DNA from: a virus
DNA length: 45,233 nucleotides
Virus record (IMG/VR): IMGVR_UViG_3300009130_001184
Location: 1-45,233 of that record
Reading direction: 5' to 3' (one strand)
The position numbers and the translations under genes were made by a program. The notes under the pieces were generated by a model, which was given only the letters and a program-made list of their open reading frames with translations, searched no databases and was not told the origin of the DNA. This document shows, piece after piece, positions 31,158 to 39,069 of this stretch. Numbering within the stretch: position 1 is the stretch's first letter; every line of letters starts with the position of its first letter.

Positions 31158-31505
31158 ATGCACACCGTCGCGTTCATTCTGTCGCTACTGGATCCGTCAG
31201 CGGTCGACATCCACCTGGAGGTGCAGGCGTGGCGATCACAGTACAATCTGCCAGCTCAGCAACTCGACCTCGTGCTCTGCCGGCAGGCTCAAAATCATAG
31301 CGACTGGATGGCCAGACACCGCAGTTTTACCCACGGCGTACACGATCAGGTCATCGGCATTGGGTATCCGTCACCGCGGCAGGCCGTAGCCGGCTGGATC
31401 TATTCACCGCCGCATCGGGCCTGGCTGCTGAGTCGCAACCGTAGAGTCGGCTGGGCTGTCAGTCGGAACAGTACCAGATACTGGTCAGGGGTGATTCGTG
31501 ATTGA
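31158..31505 (+). CDS. CAP/SCP-domain protein
   Basis: 115 residues. The sequence carries the CAP superfamily order: an AQNHSDWMARHRSFTH helix with the first His, a mid IGIGYPSPRQAVAGWIYSPP segment with the conserved W-xx-SPxHR, and the final RRVGWAVSRNSTRYWSGVI strand. Domain length is shorter than typical CAP domains and no signal peptide is visible. CAP proteins are often secreted lipid- or peptide-handling proteins; a phage role is unknown. The next gene starts inside its 3' end. Confidence 0.7.
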   Translation: MHTVAFILSLLDPSAVDIHLEVQAWRSQYNLPAQQLDLVLCRQAQNHSDWMARHRSFTHGVHDQVIGIGYPSPRQAVAGWIYSPPHRAWLLSRNRRVGWAVSRNSTRYWSGVIRD

Positions 31506-31698
31506 ACTGGTCGAATATCGGGTCAGACGTGGCGTCGAACGCTATCAAGTCGTGTTCGACTTGCGTCGTGATCTGGCGAGGGTGTTCCGGTCGGATGGTA
31601 TGCTGGCCGCCGAGGTTCGCCTGGAGTTCCAGAGCGCAGCGTATGCCGAGGCGTTGGTGGATCGATTCCAGCACCGACTCGACAAGAAACTTGACTAA
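31498..31698 (+). CDS. Small unknown protein
   Basis: 66 residues from a GTG eight bases inside the end of the CAP gene. Strand-strand-helix pattern (IELVEYRVRRGVERYQVVFD, then FQSAAYAEALVDRFQHRLDK), with no recognised family. The gene ends 18 bp before a full-match operator. Confidence 0.5.
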   Translation: MIELVEYRVRRGVERYQVVFDLRRDLARVFRSDGMLAAEVRLEFQSAAYAEALVDRFQHRLDKKLD

Positions 31699-31716
31699 CC
31701 TGCTCATCCCGTATAT

Positions 31717-31734
31717 CGTCACGATATTGTCACG
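31717..31734. promoter_or_regulatory. Operator palindrome, full match
   Basis: CGTCACGATATTGTCACG, 16 of 16 fixed positions, preceded by TAT as at 19628. It lies in the gap before the nucleotidase fusion gene. Confidence 0.8.
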
Positions 31735-31759
31735 TATGACGCGAGGGGGAACGATCGAA

Positions 31760-32650
31760 GTGCCAGAGATTAAAACGATTTTGCTCGACATGGATGGCGT
31801 ATGCTGTGATTTCGTAACGGCGGCGGCCGAGGCGAATGGGCAGGATGTTGACCACATAATGCAACAGTGGACGGCAGGCGGCGGATGGAATTTCTACGAG
31901 CTGTGGGGAGCAACGGAAAGCGAGTTCTGGCGGCCGATTGACGGCCGGCCGGAGTTCTGGAACAACCTCAAACCGACTCCGTGGTATGATGGTTTGATCG
32001 ATCTTCTGGACGGGTTCGAGTGGATGTTTGCCTCGTCTCCGAGTCATTGTCCCAGCAGTCAGGCGGGCAAGGCTGCATGGATCAGCTCACGCGGGTACGA
32101 CGCGAGTTACAAGGCGATGCTAGGCAGCCGCAAAGACCTGCTGGCGAGACCGGGCACGGTACTGATTGACGACAGCCCGAAAAAATGCAAGGCGTTCGTA
32201 GACGCTGGCGGTCAGGCTGTTTTGTTTCCCGCACACTGGAATTCGCAGCATCAGCACAAAGCGAATCCGCTGCCGTATGTCCGCGATCAGTTATCGAAAA
32301 TACGCGCGGCCGAATCTGTCGACCGGCAGGAGTTCGGCACTGGTGCGGTGCGAAGTTCCGACGCTAACCAAACACGGTACGACCTGATTTCTCACATCGG
32401 CCTGCGTCGGCTCGCTGAGGCGTACGCTGAAGGGGCTGAGAAGTACGACGACAATAACTGGCTAAAAGGCTTCCCGGCCAGTGACGTGATGAATCACTGC
32501 CTGCGTCACGTCTATCTATGGCTCAGTGGCGACACGACGGAAGACCATCTGTCGCATGCTGCGTGGAACTTGTTTTCGGTGATGCACTTCGAGGAAGTGA
32601 AGCCGGAATTGATCGATTGCTACCACCGAAATGGGGAACACGACCAATGA
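31760..32650 (+). CDS. HAD 5'-nucleotidase fused to dATP/dGTP diphosphohydrolase
   Basis: 296 residues from GTG 31760 (AGGGGG ten bases upstream; ATG 31736 is an alternative start that abuts the operator). Residues 1-180 are a HAD phosphatase of the 5'(3')-deoxyribonucleotidase type: ILLDMDGVCCDF with both catalytic Asp, and PGTVLIDDSPKKCKAFVDAG as the acidic motif IV. Residues about 195-296 match the phage dATP/dGTP diphosphohydrolase family (DUF5664-like): GAVRSSDANQTRYDLISHIG, YAEGAEKYDDNNWLKGFPAS, LSHAAWNLFSVMHFEE. Together the domains could take dNTPs to dNMPs and on to nucleosides. The exact substrates are inferred. Confidence 0.83.
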   Translation: MPEIKTILLDMDGVCCDFVTAAAEANGQDVDHIMQQWTAGGGWNFYELWGATESEFWRPIDGRPEFWNNLKPTPWYDGLIDLLDGFEWMFASSPSHCPSSQAGKAAWISSRGYDASYKAMLGSRKDLLARPGTVLIDDSPKKCKAFVDAGGQAVLFPAHWNSQHQHKANPLPYVRDQLSKIRAAESVDRQEFGTGAVRSSDANQTRYDLISHIGLRRLAEAYAEGAEKYDDNNWLKGFPASDVMNHCLRHVYLWLSGDTTEDHLSHAAWNLFSVMHFEEVKPELIDCYHRNGEHDQ

Positions 32651-33012
32651 CTGTATCACTACTCAATTCGGCCTGCGGTATGTCAGATGTGACATCGGCA
32701 ACGCTGGCTCGGCGCTCAGATTCGACAACGGCACACCTCGGGGCGCATCAGATCGCTCCGAAGCTCACCACGTTACAGTCGCGACTACTTGACGCGTTCC
32801 GTCTAATAGAGTCGCCAGCTACAGCAAATGGTGCGGCAAAAGTAGCGGCAGATCGACACGGCGGGCTCGCAGAATCTTACCGAAAACGCACGCGAGAACT
32901 GGTGCAGTCCGGTAGTCTCGAAATAGTCGGCACAGCAGTCTGTGCTGTCACTGGCAAGGTCGCGAGGACGTACCGAGTTGCCGGTATAGGAGTTTCTCAA
33001 TGGAATCAGTAA
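32647..33012 (+). CDS. Winged-helix-like small protein
   Basis: 121 residues, starting in the stop codon of the nucleotidase fusion (ATGA). After a Ser/Thr-rich N-terminus, residues 45-113 follow a winged-helix pattern: TLQSRLLDAFRLIESPATAN, ESYRKRTRELVQSGSLEIVG, and a wing ending KVARTYRVAG. This resembles small phage DNA-binding or antirepressor-type wHTH proteins. Target unknown. Confidence 0.55.
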   Translation: MTVSLLNSACGMSDVTSATLARRSDSTTAHLGAHQIAPKLTTLQSRLLDAFRLIESPATANGAAKVAADRHGGLAESYRKRTRELVQSGSLEIVGTAVCAVTGKVARTYRVAGIGVSQWNQ

Positions 33013-33176
33013 CAATCAGCGAGGGTCGATCTCTCGTCACGGTTGAGGGTTATCGAAAGTTGATCAAGGAAGATCTAGACTGGCTGATGAGGCAGGAGCA
33101 ATCGGTAGAACGCGATCACATCGCACTGATATTAAACTACGAGTCGATTGATGCTCACGATATCGTTATGAACTAA
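33000..33176 (+). CDS. Small unknown protein
   Basis: 58 residues; AGGAG is seven bases before the ATG, and the frame overlaps the upstream gene by 13 bases. Charged and helical (GYRKLIKEDLDWLMRQEQSV). Its last codons lie in an operator-like palindrome. No family recognised. Confidence 0.55.
   Translation: MESVTISEGRSLVTVEGYRKLIKEDLDWLMRQEQSVERDHIALILNYESIDAHDIVMN
33153..33170. promoter_or_regulatory. Operator-like palindrome
   Basis: GCTCACGATATCGTTATG, 13 of 16 fixed positions with an intact centre ACGATATCGT. It ends 51 bp before the phosphoesterase ATG. Confidence 0.5.
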
Positions 33177-33221
33177 CGACAAACACAGCCGTTGGCGGCG
33201 GCACACTCGAACGGAGTTCGG

Positions 33222-34268
33222 ATGGATCTGCAACAGATCGACGCCGTCATTGCGGAGCACGAGGGCAACATGACCAGAGCGGCTGAGTCGCTCGGAGTCC
33301 CAAAGTCGACGCTCTACTCACGGCGTGCCAGATTACAGCGAGAGACGCCGCAGGCAGCTCGACCGGAGCCGCTTAGCGGGCTGCAAACGGAGGTTAAACA
33401 GCTCAAAAAACGGTTAGAACTGGCGAATCAACAGATTGCTGCGCTGCGATCCTCGCGGAAACTAATCACCGGCAAGGCTCGCAAAAAACCGAAAGGCGCG
33501 TTTGATCGAGTTGTGATTCCGGACACGCACGGCTGCTATGTCGACAAGCCGGCCGCAAAGGCATTTCTGGACGACCTTGCCGTTATCGATCCGGCAGAGA
33601 TCGTCATGCTCGGCGATCATCTCGACTGTGGCGGTTTCCTCGCGCAGCACCACACGCTCAGCTACGTGGCCGAGGCTGCCTACACATTCAAGGACGACGT
33701 GGCCGCGGCTAACGAGTTTCTCGATAGAGTCCAGGCCGCTGCACCGAATGCGACCATCCACATGCTTCAGGGCAATCACGAGCGACGCATCGAAAGATGG
33801 ATCGTGACTCAGGTGTTACGCAACGAGGAAGACGCCGGATTTATGTCGTCGATGTTTTCGGCGTCTCGTGTGCTGGCGCTCGAAGAACGCGGGATCAATT
33901 ACTATCTCGAAAACGAGTTCCACGACGGGTTGCCGATTCGCGGGGCGATCAAACTGGGCAAATGCCACTTCACGCACGGGATTTCAACAGCGCGGCATGC
34001 AGCCGCCGCGACTGTTGCGAAATTTGGCGGGTCCATCGTTTACGGACACACTCACCGAGCCGATTCGTACCTGATCCGGACGGTAGGTGCCGGCGTGATC
34101 GGTGCCTACTCTCCTGGTTGTCTGTGTGAGATCCAGCCGTACTACGGATACACCAATCTGACAGACTGGTCGCACGGTTACGGTTATCAGCGAGTCCAGC
34201 GAGACGGCAGATTCGTTCACTTCAACATCCCGATCATTGACGGTCTGTCGCTCTGGGAGCCGAAATAA
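33222..34268 (+). CDS. HTH-metallophosphoesterase fusion
   Basis: 348 residues from ATG 33222 (GGAG five bases upstream). Residues 1-35 are a Fis-type HTH (AEHEGNMTRAAESLGVPKST), residues about 52-78 a coiled coil, and from about 95 a calcineurin-like phosphoesterase with VVIPDTHGCY, IVMLGDHLDCGG, MLQGNHERRIERW, TH-G and YGHTHRADS, covering the metal ligands. Such phage proteins couple DNA binding to phosphatase or nuclease activity. Dimerisation via the coiled coil would suit binding to a palindrome, so it is one candidate reader of the operators. Activity and targets are unproven. Confidence 0.85.
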   Translation: MDLQQIDAVIAEHEGNMTRAAESLGVPKSTLYSRRARLQRETPQAARPEPLSGLQTEVKQLKKRLELANQQIAALRSSRKLITGKARKKPKGAFDRVVIPDTHGCYVDKPAAKAFLDDLAVIDPAEIVMLGDHLDCGGFLAQHHTLSYVAEAAYTFKDDVAAANEFLDRVQAAAPNATIHMLQGNHERRIERWIVTQVLRNEEDAGFMSSMFSASRVLALEERGINYYLENEFHDGLPIRGAIKLGKCHFTHGISTARHAAAATVAKFGGSIVYGHTHRADSYLIRTVGAGVIGAYSPGCLCEIQPYYGYTNLTDWSHGYGYQRVQRDGRFVHFNIPIIDGLSLWEPK

Positions 34269-34307
34269 ATTTGCTCGCTGTCGACACATCCGGGCATACT
34301 CTCGGGC

Positions 34308-35183
34308 ATGTTCGATAACTACAAACGCGGAAAATCCGAGCGTGAGCAGCGAAACCGCCGCATCGGCGAGCTGGAACGGTACGCTCGCCGGCCGAGTGTC
34401 TCCGACGGAGCGACCGACCTGCTGAAAACACGGATTCTGCGATCACTGCCCAGTCAGATCCGGTCGATTCTGCGTGGTCAGGATGTTTCAGTCCAGACGA
34501 TGCCGCAACTGATCCGGCTATTGAAGGGCTCGCTGGCAGAACTCGACTCTCAGTCATGGTCTGAGGCTCGCGGCCGCACAGCTCCGCGTCAGTTGCTGCG
34601 TCCGGAGGCGTATCCGCAGGTCGAGCCGAGAAAGGAACCGCCGGCTGAGCGACCAGAACGTCGCCGGCTGGCGTTTGGCTGGCACGGGAATCCTGACGAT
34701 CCGGTGTATCGTGGCCAGATGATCGTCGTGGAGTCTAGCAATGTCCACTCGATCGGCTACCAGTTCAACGACGCGAGTCCGTCGAAGGGCACGCTGCTCG
34801 TGCGTTACCTGCAAGGCCAGAAAGGCAGCAAATACGCGGGTCCGCTGTATGAATACTACGATGTGCATCCGGCCGTATTCGACACGTTCCAGAAGTCGGC
34901 ATCGAAGGGACGGTTCGTCTGGGATCGGCTGCGAGTCCGTGGATCTGTGTCCGGCCACCGCAAGCAATACCGGCTCGTGGGCATCAGCCGCGGGTATGTG
35001 CCTCGACAGGCTAAACGGTACGGAGATAACGAGTATTTCGTGCAGCGGGCCATGACGGCACGCAATACCAAAACGGGCGAGACACGTCGGTTTGAGTCGT
35101 CACTGCCCGATCGGCCAGTGCGCCGCGTGAGTTCGCTGCAATTGCTACCAGGCGGCCGCCGAATTCCGTTGGTGCAAAGGTAA
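34308..35183 (+). CDS. KTSC-domain protein
   Basis: 291 residues. The N-terminal 120 are basic and helical. The middle (about 143-220) contains a KTSC domain (PF13619): ESSNVHSIGYQFNDASPSKG, LYEYYDVHPAVFDTFQKSAS, KGRFVWDRLRVRG. KTSC domains are short modules common in phages and attached to nucleases or RNA synthetases; their function is not established. The C-terminus is Arg-rich. The weak GGGCATG start context has no strong ribosome binding site. Role unknown. Confidence 0.7.
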   Translation: MFDNYKRGKSEREQRNRRIGELERYARRPSVSDGATDLLKTRILRSLPSQIRSILRGQDVSVQTMPQLIRLLKGSLAELDSQSWSEARGRTAPRQLLRPEAYPQVEPRKEPPAERPERRRLAFGWHGNPDDPVYRGQMIVVESSNVHSIGYQFNDASPSKGTLLVRYLQGQKGSKYAGPLYEYYDVHPAVFDTFQKSASKGRFVWDRLRVRGSVSGHRKQYRLVGISRGYVPRQAKRYGDNEYFVQRAMTARNTKTGETRRFESSLPDRPVRRVSSLQLLPGGRRIPLVQR

Positions 35184-35244
35184 CGATTCCGCGGGTTTCG
35201 TCTTGATCGCTGTGCCGTTGGTCGACCACTCTGCCAGTGTGCGT

Positions 35245-35262
35245 CGAAACAATATCGTCACA
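35245..35262. promoter_or_regulatory. Operator-like palindrome
   Basis: CGAAACAATATCGTCACA, 13 of 16 fixed positions with a strong right arm, in the 91-bp gap before a small gene and directly upstream of its AGGAG. Confidence 0.5.
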
Positions 35263-35274
35263 AGGAGAGCGACC

Positions 35275-35535
35275 GTGGAAGAACTTGAACGCTACCGAGC
35301 TGCGGTAAATATATTGTGTGCCATGATTTCAAATCAGGGAATCGTCAACAGCGCTAAAGCTGCGGAGAACTCGAAGGAGAATCTGGCAAAGACCGCCTTC
35401 GGTTTGGTGGATGCCGTCGAATGTGTTGCGCACGACATCAAAATGGAATTGGGAGACTTGGTGGCTGCCATTGAGCCAGAGCCTAAGCCAGTGGCTAAGC
35501 CGGCGAAGAAGGGCAAGAAGAAACCTGCCAACTAA
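35275..35535 (+). CDS. Small helical protein with Lys/Pro-rich tail
   Basis: 86 residues from GTG 35275, supported by AGGAG nine bases upstream. A helical body (AAVNILCAMISNQGIVNSAK, then VDAVECVAHDIKMELGDLVA) ends in a basic, histone-like tail (KPVAKPAKKGKKKPAN) that could bind DNA. It lies between two operators, immediately before the portal gene. No family recognised. Confidence 0.55.
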   Translation: MEELERYRAAVNILCAMISNQGIVNSAKAAENSKENLAKTAFGLVDAVECVAHDIKMELGDLVAAIEPEPKPVAKPAKKGKKKPAN

Positions 35536-35561
35536 CCAGTCAGTTGTCAGTTTGTCCGTAT

Positions 35562-35579
35562 CGTGACGATATCGTCACG
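35562..35579. promoter_or_regulatory. Operator palindrome, perfect copy
   Basis: CGTGACGATATCGTCACG, a perfect palindrome and 16 of 16 fixed positions, 14 bp before the portal ATG and upstream of its AGGAAGG. Confidence 0.8.
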
Positions 35580-35593
35580 TTAGGAAGGCCAAC

Positions 35594-37183
35594 ATGATCG
35601 CATTAGGCGATACGCCGCTCGCAAAGGCCATCAGCGAGCAACACAGCATGCGGCTTGATCCCGCCGCTACCATTGCCGCGCCACCGAATTTCGGTGATGA
35701 GGCGCTGCCTCACATTACGTCGTTCAGCGGATTGACCGGCGCAGTGGCGAAGGTGTACCGCAACGCAGATCAGGCCATCGCGCACAGTCTCGACAATGCT
35801 CGTTACATGCGGAATGACATTGGCATCATGGAGTCGCTCGAACAGCGGATCCGGCTCACGGCTCTGCTCGACTGGCATCTGGAGCCGGACGATCCGAAGA
35901 GTCAGGAGCAGAAGGATCTGTGCGAGAAGCTGACGAAAATCATTCAGCGTACGCGACGGTTTACCGAGATGCGAAAGTGTCTGCTCGAAGCGTTGTGGTA
36001 CGGGCGTTATGCGGTCCAGTACCGCTGGCGACGGGTCAAGATCGCTGGCAAAGAGTATGTAATGCCGGCTCCGTCCCGTGGTGACGAGTCTCCCGGCTGG
36101 AAGCCAGTGCATGGCGATAAGATTGTGTTCAGGTACTCGCAGGAGCCGCTACACGGCCCTACAGGTGAACTGCTGGGCTCGGTCGGCGTCCAGGTCAACA
36201 TTGCTCATATCACCGACGCCATGAAGCCGTACGTGCATCAGAGCGAGCACCACATGGCTTATTTCTTTCCGCACTGGCAGCGGTCGAGCCTCGCGATTCA
36301 CAAGCACATGATTGAGGATTCGCCGTACGAATCGCCATTTGATGCGGGCGCGATCAACGGTGTCGGAATCCGGTCGCGAATCTACTGGGAATGGTTCCAG
36401 AAACAGGAGATTCTGGCGTTCCTGATGGAGTTTCTCGAACGGTCTGCGATGGGGATCGAAATCTGGGAATATCCAGTCGGGAATCCGGAGGCAGAAGCGG
36501 CGGTCAAGGAAATGGCCACTCAGCGCAGTGGTTCAAATAAAAACGTCATTCTGTTTCCGAAGCCGCAGGATCCCGAAGCGGCCGGAATGTTCGATGTTCG
36601 GCACGTCGAGCCAGGCATGGCCGGTGCGCAGGCGCTTCAGAACCTGCTGGAAACGTATTACGGGCACCGAATTAAACGCTATATCCTCGGCCAGACGCTG
36701 AGCAGCGAGGCAGACGCTACAGGCCTGGGTAGCGGTGTGGCTGATATACAGCTCGACACGCTAATGGGGATCGTCCGCTACGACGCGTCCAGCCACGACG
36801 AGACGCTCACGCATGAGTTCGTTGAGCACGTTAAGAATTACAATTTCCCGCACGCCGCGGATATCCATGTGCGGTTTGTTTCGGAACTGGATACTCCGGA
36901 CGCGGAAAAACAGATGCAGGGATTCCGCGATGCGTGGGAGATGGGTGCGAGGATCAAAGAGTCGGACGTGCTCGACCTGATCGGCGCTGCCGTACCCAAC
37001 GACAACGACGTGATTTTGCAGAATCAGCAGGGAGGCCAGGAGCCAGCTCCGGACGGCGGGCAGTTTCCGGGGGCAGATATGCCAGGCGGTGGCGAACCTA
37101 CCGAGCCCGAAGAGATGCAATCGGCAATCGCCGACAACCTGACAGGTGATGCGGCGGAACCACCGCAGGCGGTGGCCGTATGA
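35594..37183 (+). CDS. Portal protein, DUF935 (Mu gp29-like)
   Basis: 529 residues. Portal features of the DUF935 family (PF06074): an early DNARYMRNDIGIMESLEQRI, WHLEPDDPKS, LEALWYGRYAVQYRW, and KRYILGQTLSSEADATGLGS. The protein would form the dodecameric ring at the capsid vertex through which DNA is packaged and ejected. The last 50 residues are Pro/Gly/Glu-rich. AGGAAGG is positioned before the ATG and a perfect operator lies just ahead, so head genes seem to be under the same control as replication genes. The next gene starts in the stop codon. Confidence 0.88.
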   Translation: MIALGDTPLAKAISEQHSMRLDPAATIAAPPNFGDEALPHITSFSGLTGAVAKVYRNADQAIAHSLDNARYMRNDIGIMESLEQRIRLTALLDWHLEPDDPKSQEQKDLCEKLTKIIQRTRRFTEMRKCLLEALWYGRYAVQYRWRRVKIAGKEYVMPAPSRGDESPGWKPVHGDKIVFRYSQEPLHGPTGELLGSVGVQVNIAHITDAMKPYVHQSEHHMAYFFPHWQRSSLAIHKHMIEDSPYESPFDAGAINGVGIRSRIYWEWFQKQEILAFLMEFLERSAMGIEIWEYPVGNPEAEAAVKEMATQRSGSNKNVILFPKPQDPEAAGMFDVRHVEPGMAGAQALQNLLETYYGHRIKRYILGQTLSSEADATGLGSGVADIQLDTLMGIVRYDASSHDETLTHEFVEHVKNYNFPHAADIHVRFVSELDTPDAEKQMQGFRDAWEMGARIKESDVLDLIGAAVPNDNDVILQNQQGGQEPAPDGGQFPGADMPGGGEPTEPEEMQSAIADNLTGDAAEPPQAVAV

Positions 37184-38715
37184 TTCCGCACACCTGGAAC
37201 GCCAACCGACAGAGTTTGTCGCACGGCCAGATCCGCAGTCAGATTTTCGGTGGCTGGCAGAATTACAAACGTGCTGCCGATCCGTGGCAACCGATCAACG
37301 CGTCAATTCGTAGCGATCTGAGCGTGACGGCGTTTCCGGGGTCGGTCCAGTTTTCCGACAGTTCTCAGGGCTGGGCAGACATTTGCATTGACGGTTCATT
37401 CTCGGTCAAACGGCAAATTGAGGAACAGAATGGCGACAACGCCGAACCAGATTTCTGTATGGGGATGGCCGTAGAGACGCAGCACAACGTCTCAGGGCAC
37501 ATTGACGACGGCAATCCGAATCAGATTCTGTATCCCGGCGCGTGGGACGCGGCCGATTTACGGGTCGGCATCTGGCACGGGCGAGCCGCACGAATAGAGA
37601 AGGTTGTCGACATCCACACGATGCCGGCTGGCGACTCTGAATTCGTCGAATACTCGTTTCTGATGCGATCCAGTCACGCCAGGGTCTGGACTGGTGAAAA
37701 TTACGACGAGCGGCCGTTTGCTGACAGCAATGTCGCCGAGTTGATTGCCGCCGACGCGTTTATCGCTCGCGACGATTCGACAATTCGCGGCACAATTCTG
37801 AGAACTCCGGTTGCTTGGTATTACGAGTCTGGTGACATCGTCCGCGTTCCCGTGCTGGTGACGTTTGAAATTCAGCCCGATGGCGAGACTGTGCGAGCGA
37901 CGAAGTTTATCCCGCGAGCGTTGATTGCTGTCGCGCTCGCGTCCGGGTCACGTCTCTATACAGACGCCACATTTTCGCCGGACGCCAGCCCCGAAACGAG
38001 CACAGTCGATGGACGTACTGTTGCGGCCAACAAGAGTTTGTCGTGGACGGACATGATCGCGGAAACAGCGAATTACGTCAGGGACACCGCTGTTTCCGAG
38101 GAATTACGCGTGTGGGCTAAAAACACCACAGATAACTGGGACGTGATCGAGCGAATTCATCTGCTGTTTGACACTTCCTCAATCGGAAGTGATCAGTCGG
38201 TGGATTCTGCTTCTTTGGACGTTTCGATCGACAGTGTCTATTTCGACGACCTCGGTCTGTCCTGGAATATCTACGGCACAGATCCGGCGAGCGATACGAG
38301 CCTGGCAACGGGCGATCACGATAATGTCGGAACCACTCCGTTTTCAGATAGTCCGCGGTATCTCTCCAGTGAATCAACCGACTGGACAACCGTCTCACTC
38401 GATCTGAACACCGACGGTGAGTCAGCCATCGATTTAGACGGCATCAGCAAATTCGGACTAGCCACTCAGGAAGACCGCGAAAATGACTCGTGGGGCGATC
38501 CGACGTGGACTGCGTCGGATCGGTCAGGATTCAAAGTTCGGCTCGCTGAAAATGCCAGCAACATTCCGACGCTGACAGTCACTCATTCTGGTGGTGATGG
38601 GGGCGATGGTGGTGATGACTCAAACGGTGGTGGTGGTGGCGACGACACACTGATGGACACGCATCTGGCAGCCATCGATTTCGTGCAAAACATTCTCAAT
38701 CGAAAACAGGTATAG
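37180..38715 (+). CDS. Virion-associated beta-rich protein
   Basis: 511 residues. The N-terminal part (WNANRQSLSHGQIRSQIFGG) is followed by beta-rich regions. Residues about 300-460 resemble a jelly-roll, DNRLRE-like module (IERIHLLFDTSSIGSDQSVD, ASLDVSIDSVYFDDLGLSWN). An Asp/Gly linker (GGDGGDGGDDSNGGGGGDD) separates it from a final hydrophobic helix. Located between the portal and a small beta protein, it is probably a capsid fibre or head-associated protein. No enzyme motif. ATGA overlap with the portal gene. Confidence 0.5.
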   Translation: MIPHTWNANRQSLSHGQIRSQIFGGWQNYKRAADPWQPINASIRSDLSVTAFPGSVQFSDSSQGWADICIDGSFSVKRQIEEQNGDNAEPDFCMGMAVETQHNVSGHIDDGNPNQILYPGAWDAADLRVGIWHGRAARIEKVVDIHTMPAGDSEFVEYSFLMRSSHARVWTGENYDERPFADSNVAELIAADAFIARDDSTIRGTILRTPVAWYYESGDIVRVPVLVTFEIQPDGETVRATKFIPRALIAVALASGSRLYTDATFSPDASPETSTVDGRTVAANKSLSWTDMIAETANYVRDTAVSEELRVWAKNTTDNWDVIERIHLLFDTSSIGSDQSVDSASLDVSIDSVYFDDLGLSWNIYGTDPASDTSLATGDHDNVGTTPFSDSPRYLSSESTDWTTVSLDLNTDGESAIDLDGISKFGLATQEDRENDSWGDPTWTASDRSGFKVRLAENASNIPTLTVTHSGGDGGDGGDDSNGGGGGDDTLMDTHLAAIDFVQNILNRKQV

Positions 38716-38717
38716 CA

Positions 38718-39062
38718 ATGGCGACAGCCGAACGGTTCAAACGGGCGATTGACTCGATTTCACTGACAGACAGCGAGGCGAGCACCGCATCCATCGCGTA
38801 CGACTCTGGGGCGGCCGCAAACATTTACATACCTGCCGCGGCCACACTGACGTTTTACGCGTCTGATGTGGACAGTGGCACGTTTGTCGCGTTGATGCGT
38901 CGAACGAACGCAGACACAGACATGACCGCGTTTGAGGCGGTCACGATGACTGTCGCCAGCGCTGGATGGTATCCGCTGCCGGATGAGTGCATGCCGCACA
39001 CGTTCCTGAAGGCCGTGCTGGCATCGGGCTCGCAGACAGTAAAAATCGCGTACACATCGTGA
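38718..39062 (+). CDS. Small beta-rich virion protein (capsid decoration candidate)
   Basis: 114 residues, almost all short beta-strand-like segments rich in Ala, Thr, Ser (SIAYDSGAAANIYIPAAATL, VTMTVASAGWYPLPDE, QTVKIAYTS). Size and composition suit a trimeric capsid decoration protein or similar. It follows the preceding gene by two bases. No family recognised. Confidence 0.45.
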   Translation: MATAERFKRAIDSISLTDSEASTASIAYDSGAAANIYIPAAATLTFYASDVDSGTFVALMRRTNADTDMTAFEAVTMTVASAGWYPLPDECMPHTFLKAVLASGSQTVKIAYTS

Positions 39063-39069
39063 GGCAGAC

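Noticed and set aside
22265-32650. A Z-genome (diaminopurine) system
   Set aside because: Hydrolases of the right superfamily occur, but no PurZ-like synthetase or matching DNA polymerase was recognised in the window.
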